DNA from: Bacteroidota bacterium
GTDB lineage: Bacteria; Bacteroidota; Bacteroidia; Bacteroidales; VadinHA17
Direction of reading: 5' to 3'
Length of the DNA stretch: 64,000 nt
NCBI GenBank assembly: GCA_022561875.1
Contig: JADFQJ010000001.1
Coordinates: forward strand, 62,001-126,000
Shown here: piece after piece, positions 27,038 to 35,407 of the stretch
How the letters are laid out: each line of letters starts with the position of its first letter
Position numbering within the stretch: position 1 is the first letter of the stretch
Translations under genes and position numbers: made by a program
The notes under the pieces: generated by a model
The model's input: only the letters and a program-made list of their open reading frames with translations
Told to the model about the DNA's origin: nothing
The model's database searches: none

Positions 27038-27631
27038 TTAAATTCCTTTTTTCAATCGATGTTTCAATAATTTTTGTCCGGCTTTTGCCAAATTCTCTTC
27101 ATCCTCCAGGTATCTTTTTATCTGTCTGATGGCTAAAGCCAGTATTGGTATCTGAACTTTTTCATAAAGGTTTACCTTTTGTGTTGCCTTTTTTCGGGCC
27201 TGCTCCAAAAGGGATAGTTTAATTGAAAGGTATTCCTTTCTCACACGAATCTCCAGAACATCCTTCAATTCCTGAACGCCATTCCTGAACCAGTAAGGAT
27301 TACTGAAAATGCTGAAATCCTGCTCTACTGTATCCAGGCTTTCAAATACCGGGATAGCAATTCCAGCTACTTTAATGTTGGTTGAGTACACTTTCTCAAT
27401 GTGTATCAGGTTTGTGTTGAATTCCTGCCATAAATCCTTCCAGGGTTCATTTTTTTTTATTTTGGATAAAAATAAATCAGTAATATGTTCAATCTCTTTT
27501 TTTGTTTCTAAAACCATAGCCCTGAGAGCAGCCTCCTTATTCTTTAAAGTAGGAAGGGCTTTCTCCCGGATCTGTAATTTCTTCTGAAATTCCCTTAAGG
27601 CAGTCTTATTAAATTTTATTTGAATTTTCAT
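27038..27631 (-). CDS. ntpD: V-type ATPase subunit D (central stalk)
   Basis: A 197-residue coiled-coil rotor shaft linking the A3B3 head to the membrane ring. The N-terminal FNKTALREFQKKLQIREKALP and C-terminal QIKRYLEDEENLAKAGQKLLK helices are typical of subunit D. It lies between B (6-nt gap) and I (2-nt gap). No separate subunit F is present in the operon. Confidence 0.93.
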   Translation of the reverse strand: MKIQIKFNKTALREFQKKLQIREKALPTLKNKEAALRAMVLETKKEIEHITDLFLSKIKKNEPWKDLWQEFNTNLIHIEKVYSTNIKVAGIAIPVFESLDTVEQDFSIFSNPYWFRNGVQELKDVLEIRVRKEYLSIKLSLLEQARKKATQKVNLYEKVQIPILALAIRQIKRYLEDEENLAKAGQKLLKHRLKKGI

Positions 27632-27637
27632 TGATCG

Positions 27638-28957
27638 TTAATTCTTCCAATACTGATCGATAAATTCTTGTTTGATACCTACTTCATCTATTGACAGGTA
27701 GGCTTTAAACAAATGCCAGGTCTGATCCAGCATTTGGTCTATTTCAAGGTTTACATCTATCGCCAGAATTCTTTCTGAATAATCTTTCGCAAACTTCAGT
27801 ACCCGTTTATCATAATCGCTCAACTCGAATCCGTTTTCAAGTTTGGTTCTTGCATTAGCAGCGTCTGCGTAAAGACGGATTGCGGCATTCATAACCTGGG
27901 GATGATCCGACCGGGTGGATTTGCCAATCACCAATTGTTTTAATCTTGAAAGGCTCCTGAAAGGGTCAATGATAACCTTGCTAATCTCAGTGGCTCTACG
28001 CAGAAAGAGTTGTCCTTCAGTTATATATCCCGTGTTATCAGGAATAGCATGAGTGATATCACCTCCTGAGAGTGTAGTCACGGCTAAAATTGTAATGTTC
28101 CCCCCATCGGGGAACTGGACGGCCTTTTCATATAATCTTGCCAGATCGCTATATAATGATCCGGGCATACTATCCTTTGAAGGAATTTGATCCATTCGAT
28201 TTGAAACAATACTCAATGCATCGGCATACAGCGTCATGTCTGTTAGTAGAACAAGAACTTTCTCATTTTTTTCGTAGGCAAAATATTCAGCCGTGGAAAG
28301 TGCCATATCAGGTATTAACAATCGCTCTACCGGCGAATCTTCTGTAGTATTAATGAAACCAATAATTTTGGATTTTCCGTAACCCTGATCAAATGAGCTC
28401 TTAAAGAACAAATAATCATCCCAGGTTAATCCCATCCCGCCAAGAATGATTTTATCAACTTTAGCTCTTAAAGCTATCATTGACAGAACCTGGTTATAGG
28501 GTTGATCAGGGTCTGCAAAAAACGGGATCTTTTGTCCGGAAACCAGGGTGTTATTCAGATCTATTCCTGCAATACCAGTTGTAATCAGTTGATTTGGCTG
28601 AACTCGTCTTACGGGGTTTACCGAAGGTCCTCCAACTTCTCTTTTTGTTCCTTCCATAATTGGATAGCCATCTATTGGCTTTCCAAATGAATTGAAGAAT
28701 CTACCGGTCATATGATCACCAATAGCCAGACTTGGTGATTCACCGGTAAATATTACTTCGGAATCAGTCGACAGACCTTCCGTTCCTGAAAAAACCTGCA
28801 AAGTAACCTCATCTCCAATAATTTTCACTACCTGGGCAGCGCGTCCCTGAATAAATGCCATTTCTTCATATCCCACTCCACCTGCCTTAAGAGTACAGGT
28901 AGCTTTGGTAATATTTGATAATTTACAATATATCTTTTGAAAAGATTTTTTTTCCAT
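27638..28957 (-). CDS. ntpB: V-type ATPase subunit B (non-catalytic)
   Basis: The regulatory, non-catalytic nucleotide-site subunit, 439 residues. It contains the B-type ITTGIAGIDLNNTLVSGQKIP segment (positions about 125-145) in place of a P-loop, plus GSLYSDLARLYEKA and the B-family GFELSDYDKRVLKF near the end. Its start codon shares one base with the stop of subunit A (TAATG), so the head subunits are translationally coupled. Confidence 0.95.
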   Translation of the reverse strand: MEKKSFQKIYCKLSNITKATCTLKAGGVGYEEMAFIQGRAAQVVKIIGDEVTLQVFSGTEGLSTDSEVIFTGESPSLAIGDHMTGRFFNSFGKPIDGYPIMEGTKREVGGPSVNPVRRVQPNQLITTGIAGIDLNNTLVSGQKIPFFADPDQPYNQVLSMIALRAKVDKIILGGMGLTWDDYLFFKSSFDQGYGKSKIIGFINTTEDSPVERLLIPDMALSTAEYFAYEKNEKVLVLLTDMTLYADALSIVSNRMDQIPSKDSMPGSLYSDLARLYEKAVQFPDGGNITILAVTTLSGGDITHAIPDNTGYITEGQLFLRRATEISKVIIDPFRSLSRLKQLVIGKSTRSDHPQVMNAAIRLYADAANARTKLENGFELSDYDKRVLKFAKDYSERILAIDVNLEIDQMLDQTWHLFKAYLSIDEVGIKQEFIDQYWKN

Positions 28958-30729
28958 TAAGCTTTCACTTTTTCATTAATGACTTGTTGTAATTCATTTT
29001 CAAAACCAACAAATTTATCCGATTGAAATTCTGAATAATTCATTTGTTTCAAAATGTATATGATCCTTTTAAAGAAGTTACGAACCTCATCAAAATTGTC
29101 GAACATAAAACTTGTTTTTAATAAAACATTTATTTTTTCAAGCATATATTTTTGTCGTGGAATAGAAGTATTTGCATCAATTTCGTCAAATGCATCTTGT
29201 TGCAGGAACACAAAATCGATCAACTCCGACTTCCAAAACATTACATGATAATCAACAGTTACACCATCATCTCCCAAAATATTGATTTGCTCATAAACTT
29301 CTCTACCCTGAATAAGGGTATTCCGGACAAAATCAACATCCTCAATCCAATTTTCACCAATATGGATTTTTGAGTACTCCAAATACTCCTGATATTCCAG
29401 GTATTTTGAATAACTGTCAATTGGATCAATTGCGGGATATCTCTTATTATCTGCTCTTTCCTGGGAAAGCGCAAAAAAGCACCGGGCTACCTTTTTAGTT
29501 GCCGCTGTCACAGGTTCAAGCAAATTTCCTCCGGCAGGGGAAACAGTGCCAATAAAAGTCAAAGATCCTTTCGAGCCATTTCTTAAAAGAATTTGTCCGG
29601 CTCTTGAATAATAGTTAGAAATAATCGCGGACAGATCCATTGGATATGCATCGGGGCCGGGCAGTTCTTCCAATCTGTTCGACATTTCCCGGAGAGCTTG
29701 AGCCCATCTGGAAGTTGAATCGGCAAGAAGCAAAGTTCTTAATCCCATGGCTCTGTAATATTCAGCAATTGTCATAGCTGTATAAACCGAAGCTTCACGT
29801 GCAGCAACAGGCATATTTGACGTATTGGCTACAATAGAAGTTCTTTCCATAAGTTTCTTTCCCGTCCTGGGATCGTCAAGTTTCGGGAATTCCGTGAAGA
29901 TTTCAACCACTTCATTTGCTCTTTCCCCGCATGCAACAATAATTACTACTTCTGCGGCTGCCTGTTTTGCCAGAGCATGTTGAAGAACTGTTTTTCCACT
30001 ACCGAAAGGTCCCGGAATAAATCCCGTACCTCCCTCAAGGATAGGGTTCAGTGTATCAATAACACGGATCCCTGTTTCAAATAATTTTGACGGACGTAGT
30101 TTTTCAAGATAACTTTTAATTGGTAACCTAACCGGCCAGGTCTGAACCATAGTGACTTTTATAATCTCACCTGCTTCATTGGACAATGTTGCAATTGTAT
30201 CATTAATACAATAATCGTTTGCCTGGGCGACCTCTACCACTTTGAGTGTTCCTTCCAATTTAAAGGGGACCATAATCTTGTGCGGAATACCATTTTCATC
30301 AACCTCTCCAAGCCAGTCCCCCGCTAACACCTGTTCACCCGGTTGTGCAATGGGCTTGAATGTCCATCTTTTTTCAACATCCAAGGGATAAGTCCTGGCT
30401 CCCCGCTCCAGAAAAACTCCCTCCATTTTATTGAGGTCGTTTTGTAAACCATCAAAATTTTTTGTGAGCAAGCCAGGCCCAAGATATGCTTCAAGCATGT
30501 TGCCGGTGAAATTGGTTGTCATTCCAATCTTAAATCCACGCGTACTCTCAAATACTTGAGTATATGCATAATTTCTATCCGTTCTGATTACCTCCCCCAT
30601 AATATTTTTATTATTATGCAGGTAATAGCATATTTCATTTTGTCTTATGGGACCATTAGCCTTTACTACAACCATATTTGCGATTATGGCAGTAATTTCT
30701 CCTGTGCATGTATATAAATTATTACTCAT
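28957..30729 (-). CDS. ntpA: V-type ATPase subunit A (catalytic)
   Basis: The ATP-hydrolysing head subunit, 590 residues, with the P-loop GPFGSGKT at residues 240-247, the A-specific non-homologous insert before it, and the ACGERANEVVE catalytic Glu motif. It overlaps the DUF2764 gene by 8 nt and ntpB by 1 nt. Order and length are normal for the Bacteroidota V-ATPase. It likely uses an ion gradient or pumps sodium, judging from ntpK. Confidence 0.97.
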   Translation of the reverse strand: MSNNLYTCTGEITAIIANMVVVKANGPIRQNEICYYLHNNKNIMGEVIRTDRNYAYTQVFESTRGFKIGMTTNFTGNMLEAYLGPGLLTKNFDGLQNDLNKMEGVFLERGARTYPLDVEKRWTFKPIAQPGEQVLAGDWLGEVDENGIPHKIMVPFKLEGTLKVVEVAQANDYCINDTIATLSNEAGEIIKVTMVQTWPVRLPIKSYLEKLRPSKLFETGIRVIDTLNPILEGGTGFIPGPFGSGKTVLQHALAKQAAAEVVIIVACGERANEVVEIFTEFPKLDDPRTGKKLMERTSIVANTSNMPVAAREASVYTAMTIAEYYRAMGLRTLLLADSTSRWAQALREMSNRLEELPGPDAYPMDLSAIISNYYSRAGQILLRNGSKGSLTFIGTVSPAGGNLLEPVTAATKKVARCFFALSQERADNKRYPAIDPIDSYSKYLEYQEYLEYSKIHIGENWIEDVDFVRNTLIQGREVYEQINILGDDGVTVDYHVMFWKSELIDFVFLQQDAFDEIDANTSIPRQKYMLEKINVLLKTSFMFDNFDEVRNFFKRIIYILKQMNYSEFQSDKFVGFENELQQVINEKVKA

Positions 30730-31552
30730 TGTAATTTAATAATGGATTTTTTTCGATTTCCTTTGTCCAAATATTTTCGCATATTTCTTCATACGAAGTA
30801 ATTTCCTCTGATTTGTAAACTCTTTTCCATCTATTAAGAATCAACAGTTTAAGCGTATATCCAATGATTATTTCAATTGAGAAATAGCAAAAAAGGTTCA
30901 TTTCATCAATTAACCCCCATTTCAATTGATCAATAGCAATTTCTCTTTTTAACAAATTGTTATTTTTTAAAATTTTATCGATAACCGCAGCCAACGGCCA
31001 TTCTACCTGTATTTCTTTATGACCGGTCGGGAATTCTAAAAGCCTTTTTGCAAAATCGTCTTCACCAACCACCTGGGATTGTTTTGGAATTGTAAATTCT
31101 TCACACTTTTTTACAGTAAGATAGTTTCTCAGATTCAGGTCGAGAATTGCCCATCTTTCAATCAATCCATTACCTGATTGTCTCAGGTACTGGTAATATT
31201 CATCATACAACCCTATTTCCATCTCCAGAATTCCATGGTCTGATCTTTTCTGCCAGAATTTTTCAGAGAACCTTTGCAAGTAAGCAGGTAACAAATTGAA
31301 TTGTTCGGATTCCGGATCAAACCAATCAAGGCTGTACAGGAATGTTGTTTCAGTTTCTACTGATCCGTTTGTGAAATATTCTAACACAGAATTATGTCCC
31401 TGTACCATTAACAACATATTTAACCAGTTCAAATGGTTTGGCTGCAAGAAGGGTGTAACCTCATTCAGAAATTCCCTGAGTTCAACAGATCCATTTAAAG
31501 GGTCAAACATGAGTTCCGGCAATCCTGCAATTTGACAATAATACCTATTCAT
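30722..31552 (-). CDS. DUF2764 protein of the V-ATPase operon (candidate C/d-like subunit)
   Basis: A 276-residue soluble protein beginning MNRYYCQIAGLPEL, the opening typical of DUF2764. It is found in Bacteroidota V-ATPase operons between subunits E and A and overlaps both by 8 nt here. Length, mostly helical content and position match those of subunit C (d), which is otherwise missing from the operon. The assignment as the C-type adaptor between rotor shaft and ring is inference; no sequence motif proves it. Confidence 0.82.
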   Translation of the reverse strand: MNRYYCQIAGLPELMFDPLNGSVELREFLNEVTPFLQPNHLNWLNMLLMVQGHNSVLEYFTNGSVETETTFLYSLDWFDPESEQFNLLPAYLQRFSEKFWQKRSDHGILEMEIGLYDEYYQYLRQSGNGLIERWAILDLNLRNYLTVKKCEEFTIPKQSQVVGEDDFAKRLLEFPTGHKEIQVEWPLAAVIDKILKNNNLLKREIAIDQLKWGLIDEMNLFCYFSIEIIIGYTLKLLILNRWKRVYKSEEITSYEEICENIWTKEIEKNPLLNYNE

Positions 31553-32171
31553 TTTCAGGGGAAGTAAAAAGGTATTCCTGGATTCTTGGTTTCATGAATT
31601 TTTTAAAAAAATTCTCAAGATCCTCATCACTAAATGAAACCTTAAATCCTTCTGAATTTGAAATTATCTGAAACCCATTTTTTATTGATGGATCAAAAAG
31701 TATCTGTTTCTTGTTTTGTAAAATCTGCAGGGCCCCTGATTTAAAAATTCCGTCCAGCTTTTCCAATTGTTCCTCCGAAAGTACGAGTGATAAATCATCA
31801 ATAGATCCATTTCCCATATCCCACTTCCTGACAAGCTCCAAAATCAGGGATTTGAAAAAATCCTTATCATCCAATAATCTTTTCGATATTGTTTGTGAGG
31901 CATCTATCACGATACTGTCCGTGATCTTCTGTTTTGTTATGGCAATTACCTGTTTTGAAATTGATTGTAGCTCTTCTTTTAAGCCATGGAATATCTCTTT
32001 GGACTTTCTCTCGGCTTCCAGAATAATATTATCAGCTTTTTGCTGTGCATCATTGATTAAACCAGCTGCCTTTTCTTCTGCTTCTTTAAGAAGGATATTT
32101 GCCTGATTTTGGGCTTTATCAACTCCTTCCTGATAAATTTTTTCCGTTAATTCCTGAATTTTTGATATCAT
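31545..32171 (-). CDS. ntpE: V-type ATPase subunit E (peripheral stalk)
   Basis: A 208-residue stalk subunit. The N-terminal half is a long Ala/Glu/Lys-rich coiled coil (ANILLKEAEEKAAGLINDAQ and onward), and the C-terminal half is the globular head-binding domain. No separate G/H stalk gene is present. It is the first ATPase gene, 12 nt after the universal stress protein gene, and its end overlaps the DUF2764 start by 8 nt. Confidence 0.9.
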   Translation of the reverse strand: MISKIQELTEKIYQEGVDKAQNQANILLKEAEEKAAGLINDAQQKADNIILEAERKSKEIFHGLKEELQSISKQVIAITKQKITDSIVIDASQTISKRLLDDKDFFKSLILELVRKWDMGNGSIDDLSLVLSEEQLEKLDGIFKSGALQILQNKKQILFDPSIKNGFQIISNSEGFKVSFSDEDLENFFKKFMKPRIQEYLFTSPENE

Positions 32172-32183
32172 ATAATTATGCTT

Positions 32184-33101
32184 TTAGTTGGTTATTGTTT
32201 TTACTTTTCGGATTTTAAAGGAATTAAGCAATACGGAAAAAACGTTATCATGTCCGGGCACGATACTTAATACTGGTGTGGGACAATTGTGTATAATTTC
32301 CGCAGCAAACCTTCCAATATAGTTTTCATTCATTACTGATTCCTGGTGTGTCATAATAATGGTGAGATCGGGGCGCTCCTTCTTTGAAAAAAATTTAACA
32401 GCTTCATGCATTTTATGCTCTTTTGATTTTAGAATTCTTATATCACATTCTATGTCATGGCCCTTAATCCATTTCTCCAGAATTTTACACTTTCTGTATG
32501 TGTAACTTTCCTCGATACCTATATTAAACCCAAGAACCGAGATTATTCGAATTTTAGCTTTAAATTTCAGGGCAAGTTCTATGGCCCAGAATATCTTCGT
32601 TCTGAATTGCTTGCTAATGTCAAGTGGTATTAATATTTCCCGTATGCCCATTTTGGTCCAAGTCTCTTTAATAGTTAACACCGGACATGGTGACGCTCCG
32701 ATTATTCGATCTGTATTGTGTTTTCTAAGGCTGTAAAAAACCCCTTTAATTTTCTTGCTTTTTTTTATTATTATCAGATCGTATTTTTGGTCATCAGCGG
32801 TTTTAAGTATTATAGGGACTAATTCCCCAACTATGATCCTCAAATCAATATAGGCTGGAATACTTCCTTTGAAAAAAAATTTCACAAATTTAGTCAATTT
32901 TTTTTGATTTCTTTTCTTGTTTTGTTCATATTCCTTGTTCTTAAATATTCTGCTAATTATGTAGGCTGCAGGGACAATATGAAGTATGGTGATTCTTGAC
33001 GAAAATACCTGATGGAAATACAAAGCCTGACTTATGGCAATTTTCCCTCCCTTGCTAATCGCAATAGGGACTAAAATTTTATTTATGTTTGTATTAATCA
33101 C
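32184..33101 (-). CDS. Tandem-domain universal stress protein (UspA family)
   Basis: A 305-residue protein of two Usp domains. The first (about 1-145) begins NKILVPIAISKGGKIAISQALYF. The second (about 150-290) begins IREILIPLDISKQFRTKIFWAIELA. The canonical ATP-binding G-2x-G-9x-G(S/T) loops are degenerate in both domains, so nucleotide binding is uncertain. The start codon is GTG. It is only 12 nt upstream of ntpE behind a strong promoter and thus heads the V-ATPase operon, which suggests a link between stress state and the ATPase. Confidence 0.85.
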   Translation of the reverse strand: MINTNINKILVPIAISKGGKIAISQALYFHQVFSSRITILHIVPAAYIISRIFKNKEYEQNKKRNQKKLTKFVKFFFKGSIPAYIDLRIIVGELVPIILKTADDQKYDLIIIKKSKKIKGVFYSLRKHNTDRIIGASPCPVLTIKETWTKMGIREILIPLDISKQFRTKIFWAIELALKFKAKIRIISVLGFNIGIEESYTYRKCKILEKWIKGHDIECDIRILKSKEHKMHEAVKFFSKKERPDLTIIMTHQESVMNENYIGRFAAEIIHNCPTPVLSIVPGHDNVFSVLLNSFKIRKVKTITN

Positions 33102-33200
33102 TAAATAAAAGTATCAGGATAAACCCAAAAAAGAATAGGGATAATCGGTATTACTTAAGGGCGCCGCTAAAAACCTGTTTTTTTGAACCATTATTTGTCA

Positions 33201-33232
33201 CAAAACTAATCCGGTTTTTTCAAAAAACCAAA
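33201..33232 (-). promoter_or_regulatory. Perfect TTTG-N20-TAGTTTTG promoter of the Usp/V-ATPase operon
   Basis: On the minus strand TTTG (33232-33229) and TAGTTTTG (33208-33201) are separated by exactly 20 nt; both boxes match the Bacteroidota consensus. The predicted leader to the GTG at 33101 is about 95 nt. It is the best promoter in the window. Confidence 0.8.
33213..33229. promoter_or_regulatory. 17-bp perfect dyad between the two promoter boxes
   Basis: GGTTTTTT-C-AAAAAACC has 8-bp arms and a 1-nt centre, filling the spacer of the Usp/V-ATPase promoter. A bound dimer here would block RNA polymerase. An A/T-rich coincidence or a weak terminator of the upstream GGGP synthase gene are alternatives. 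Confidence 0.45.
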
Positions 33233-33288
33233 TTTTACTCCCTCCCCTTTTTTATTTGCCTGATTCTTTAATATCCGGGGTTGGATTA

Positions 33289-34023
33289 CTATCCCGGTTT
33301 TTTTGTGAATTCCCTGATCTTTTTCAGGAGTGAAGTGTTTTTCTCAACCGCATTTCCTACAACAATGATATCAGCGCCGGCATTTAAGATATTTTTGGCA
33401 TCTTCGGCATTTCTTATTCCTCCTCCTACAACAAGGGGTATTTTAATTTTACTTTTAACCTCGGTGATCATTTCCGGGTTAACAGGATATTGTGCACCGC
33501 TGCCGGCTTCAAGATAGATCAGCTTGAATCCCAGCATTTCACCTGCAATAGCAGTAGCTGCTGCAATATCAGGTTTATCAGAAGGAACGGGCCTTGTGTT
33601 GCTGATATATTCAACCGCAGTGGATCTTCCATTCTCAACCAGGATATACCCCGTTGAAATTACTTCCATTCCTGAGTTTCTGATCATCGGAGCAGCAGCA
33701 ACATGATTGCCGATGAGTAAATCGGGATTCCGGCCGGAGATAAGAGACAAAAACAGGATCCCATCGGCATTATCGCTGAGTTGCAGCAGATTTCCCGGAA
33801 AAAGGAGAACTGGTATTTCTGAATTTTCTTTAATCTTTTGGATAAAAGGTGCCACAGGATTAGAAACCAGGCTGCCACCAACAAGTATCAGATCTGTTTT
33901 TGTATTGCCGGCTTCATTAAGAATTTGTTTAAGTGACTGGTCATCATATTCATCAGGATCAAGAAGAAGGGCAAGCAGTTTATCGCCATTTTGCACTTGC
34001 TTAACTATCCATTTGTAGATCAT
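33289..34023 (-). CDS. Geranylgeranylglyceryl phosphate synthase family protein (PcrB/GGGPS)
   Basis: A TIM-barrel prenyltransferase, 244 residues, that joins a polyprenyl diphosphate to glycerol 1-phosphate through an ether bond. LLLDPDEYDD, LVGGSLVS, YLEAGSGAQYP and the phosphate loop VGGGIRNAEDAKNIL with GADIIVVGNAVE are diagnostic. The archaeal-type enzyme is known from Bacteroidota, where it can make GGGP; the final lipid is unresolved. It ends 3 nt after the PPTase gene on the same strand. Confidence 0.9.
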   Translation of the reverse strand: MIYKWIVKQVQNGDKLLALLLDPDEYDDQSLKQILNEAGNTKTDLILVGGSLVSNPVAPFIQKIKENSEIPVLLFPGNLLQLSDNADGILFLSLISGRNPDLLIGNHVAAAPMIRNSGMEVISTGYILVENGRSTAVEYISNTRPVPSDKPDIAAATAIAGEMLGFKLIYLEAGSGAQYPVNPEMITEVKSKIKIPLVVGGGIRNAEDAKNILNAGADIIVVGNAVEKNTSLLKKIREFTKKPG

Positions 34024-34026
34024 AAA

Positions 34027-34671
34027 TTAATCTTTACTTGTATAAACGATGATATAATTATCATACTTGAAATAGGTCAAATCAAATTCCTCACTAATCT
34101 GTTCATTGTCAACCTTTCCTTTAATGATGCCTTTGTCATTCACATGAAAGGGTTTAATAAGGAGATGAAGTCTGAAATTAAGATCTTTCTTGTCACAGAT
34201 TTTGTAGAGTGCCTCCTTGGCACACCAGTGAATATAGAGATGATATTTCTCAGTGGGTGCATTTTTTTTAATCGATTCATTATCGTTGATGAACTTATGA
34301 GCAACTTCCCTGATCCTGTGGGACATATATTCAAGATCAATTCCAACTCTTTTTTTACTGTTCAGGAGAATTGAGGTAAGCTTTTTTGAATGAGAAATAC
34401 TGATGTTATAAGAGCCGTCATCAAGGTAAGGTTTCCGGTTACCATTATATATAATCCTGACTACGCGGTTTAGCATTTTTCTCAACAGTGCACGGACACT
34501 AAGGAATTCGAGTTTTCGTGCATTACTTTGGAACCCGTTAAAACGTTCAAGCTCAGATGCAGAAAAATTAACCTGATCGAGAAGCAACTGAATATCTTCA
34601 GTAATCTCCCAGATTCCCAATAAACTTCCATCTTCCAAGGTTTTTTTCAGGATCACTGCCATGATTAACAA
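34027..34671 (-). CDS. 4'-phosphopantetheinyl transferase superfamily protein
   Basis: Transfers phosphopantetheine from CoA to carrier proteins. The Mg/CoA motifs are present: ISHSKKLTSILL, VGIDLEYMSHRIREVAHKF and WCAKEALYKI. At 214 residues it is of Sfp type. It lies 3 nt before GGGPS and 61 nt after gldD on the same strand; gldE-gldD-PPTase is a recurrent Bacteroidota order. The carrier substrate (ACP or another) is not evident. Confidence 0.9.
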   Translation of the reverse strand: MLIMAVILKKTLEDGSLLGIWEITEDIQLLLDQVNFSASELERFNGFQSNARKLEFLSVRALLRKMLNRVVRIIYNGNRKPYLDDGSYNISISHSKKLTSILLNSKKRVGIDLEYMSHRIREVAHKFINDNESIKKNAPTEKYHLYIHWCAKEALYKICDKKDLNFRLHLLIKPFHVNDKGIIKGKVDNEQISEEFDLTYFKYDNYIIVYTSKD

Positions 34672-34732
34672 CCCTTTTTCTTCCAGAAAAACCGGAGCAA
34701 GATACTAAAAAATATATCACCAAATCCGCGAT

Positions 34733-35407
34733 TTATTTTTTCCAGTTCACAGTTTCTATCAGGTGTACAATATCCTCTTTAATAAAAGCTATCACAGGTG
34801 CAAGGGAATCTTCATCAGGCTCTGTCATGAAGTACAAGGCACCTCTTAAATAATGATATGTGCTGTCTGTTAACCAGAATTGCACAGAAGAGGCTGCATC
34901 TCCGCGAATATCGTACAATATACCATAAACTCTGTTCTCTTCGTTTTGGTAAAAATCTTCATTAATAGCATCTGCTTTTATCGTGTGTTTATAAACCAGG
35001 ACATGAGCATCTTCAATCATCTCTTCGAGATTGCCGTTAACCTGTTTGTAGCTAATATGTATATTAGCATTATATTCCGGATAAGATATGTTAATCCAGC
35101 ATGGTTCAGAGTTTAAATCGGTATCAGCTGTAATTTTTGAGTAGAACGGATACTCAAAAGTATAGTGGCAAGCAGAATCGAAAAGACGGTAGTTTTTTTG
35201 TGGCAGGTCGATCCTGAAATATCCATGCGGCTTTGGAATTGTTTGTTTTTTACATGCCGATCCACTTAACAGAAAAGCCAGCAAAAAAGAAATGAACAGG
35301 ACCGGTATACCGGATATTTTAATGTATAGTAATTTCAAAATTATTCGTTGCCTTTGCGAAGCTATGTTTTTATTTCTTTTCATCTTCATCCTTTGAAAAA
35401 CCTTCAA
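34733..35407 (-). CDS. gldD: Gliding motility lipoprotein GldD
   Basis: A 224-residue lipoprotein required with GldE for gliding and type IX secretion in Bacteroidota. The lipobox is LSGSAC, followed by PHGYFRIDLPQKNY, which is the conserved GldD opening. The 5' end is odd: the first ATG overlaps gldE by 38 nt, later ATGs at 35389 and 35383 are equally possible, and codons about 12-29 are formed by a dispersed repeat that also occurs at 19836 and 56858. This gives an unusually long basic region before the signal-peptide core. Confidence 0.9.
   Translation of the reverse strand: MKVFQRMKMKRNKNIASQRQRIILKLLYIKISGIPVLFISFLLAFLLSGSACKKQTIPKPHGYFRIDLPQKNYRLFDSACHYTFEYPFYSKITADTDLNSEPCWINISYPEYNANIHISYKQVNGNLEEMIEDAHVLVYKHTIKADAINEDFYQNEENRVYGILYDIRGDAASSVQFWLTDSTYHYLRGALYFMTEPDEDSLAPVIAFIKEDIVHLIETVNWKK
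35321..35368 (+). repeat. Copy 2 of the dispersed element, inside the 5' end of gldD
   Basis: The first 30 bases match 56857-56886 except at two positions; the last 20 of them, ending ATTATTCGTTG, are identical. The following 17 bases CTTTGCGAAGCTATGTT (35352-35368) match 20061-20077 exactly. The copy is antisense to gldD and supplies its N-terminal codons. Confidence 0.65.
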
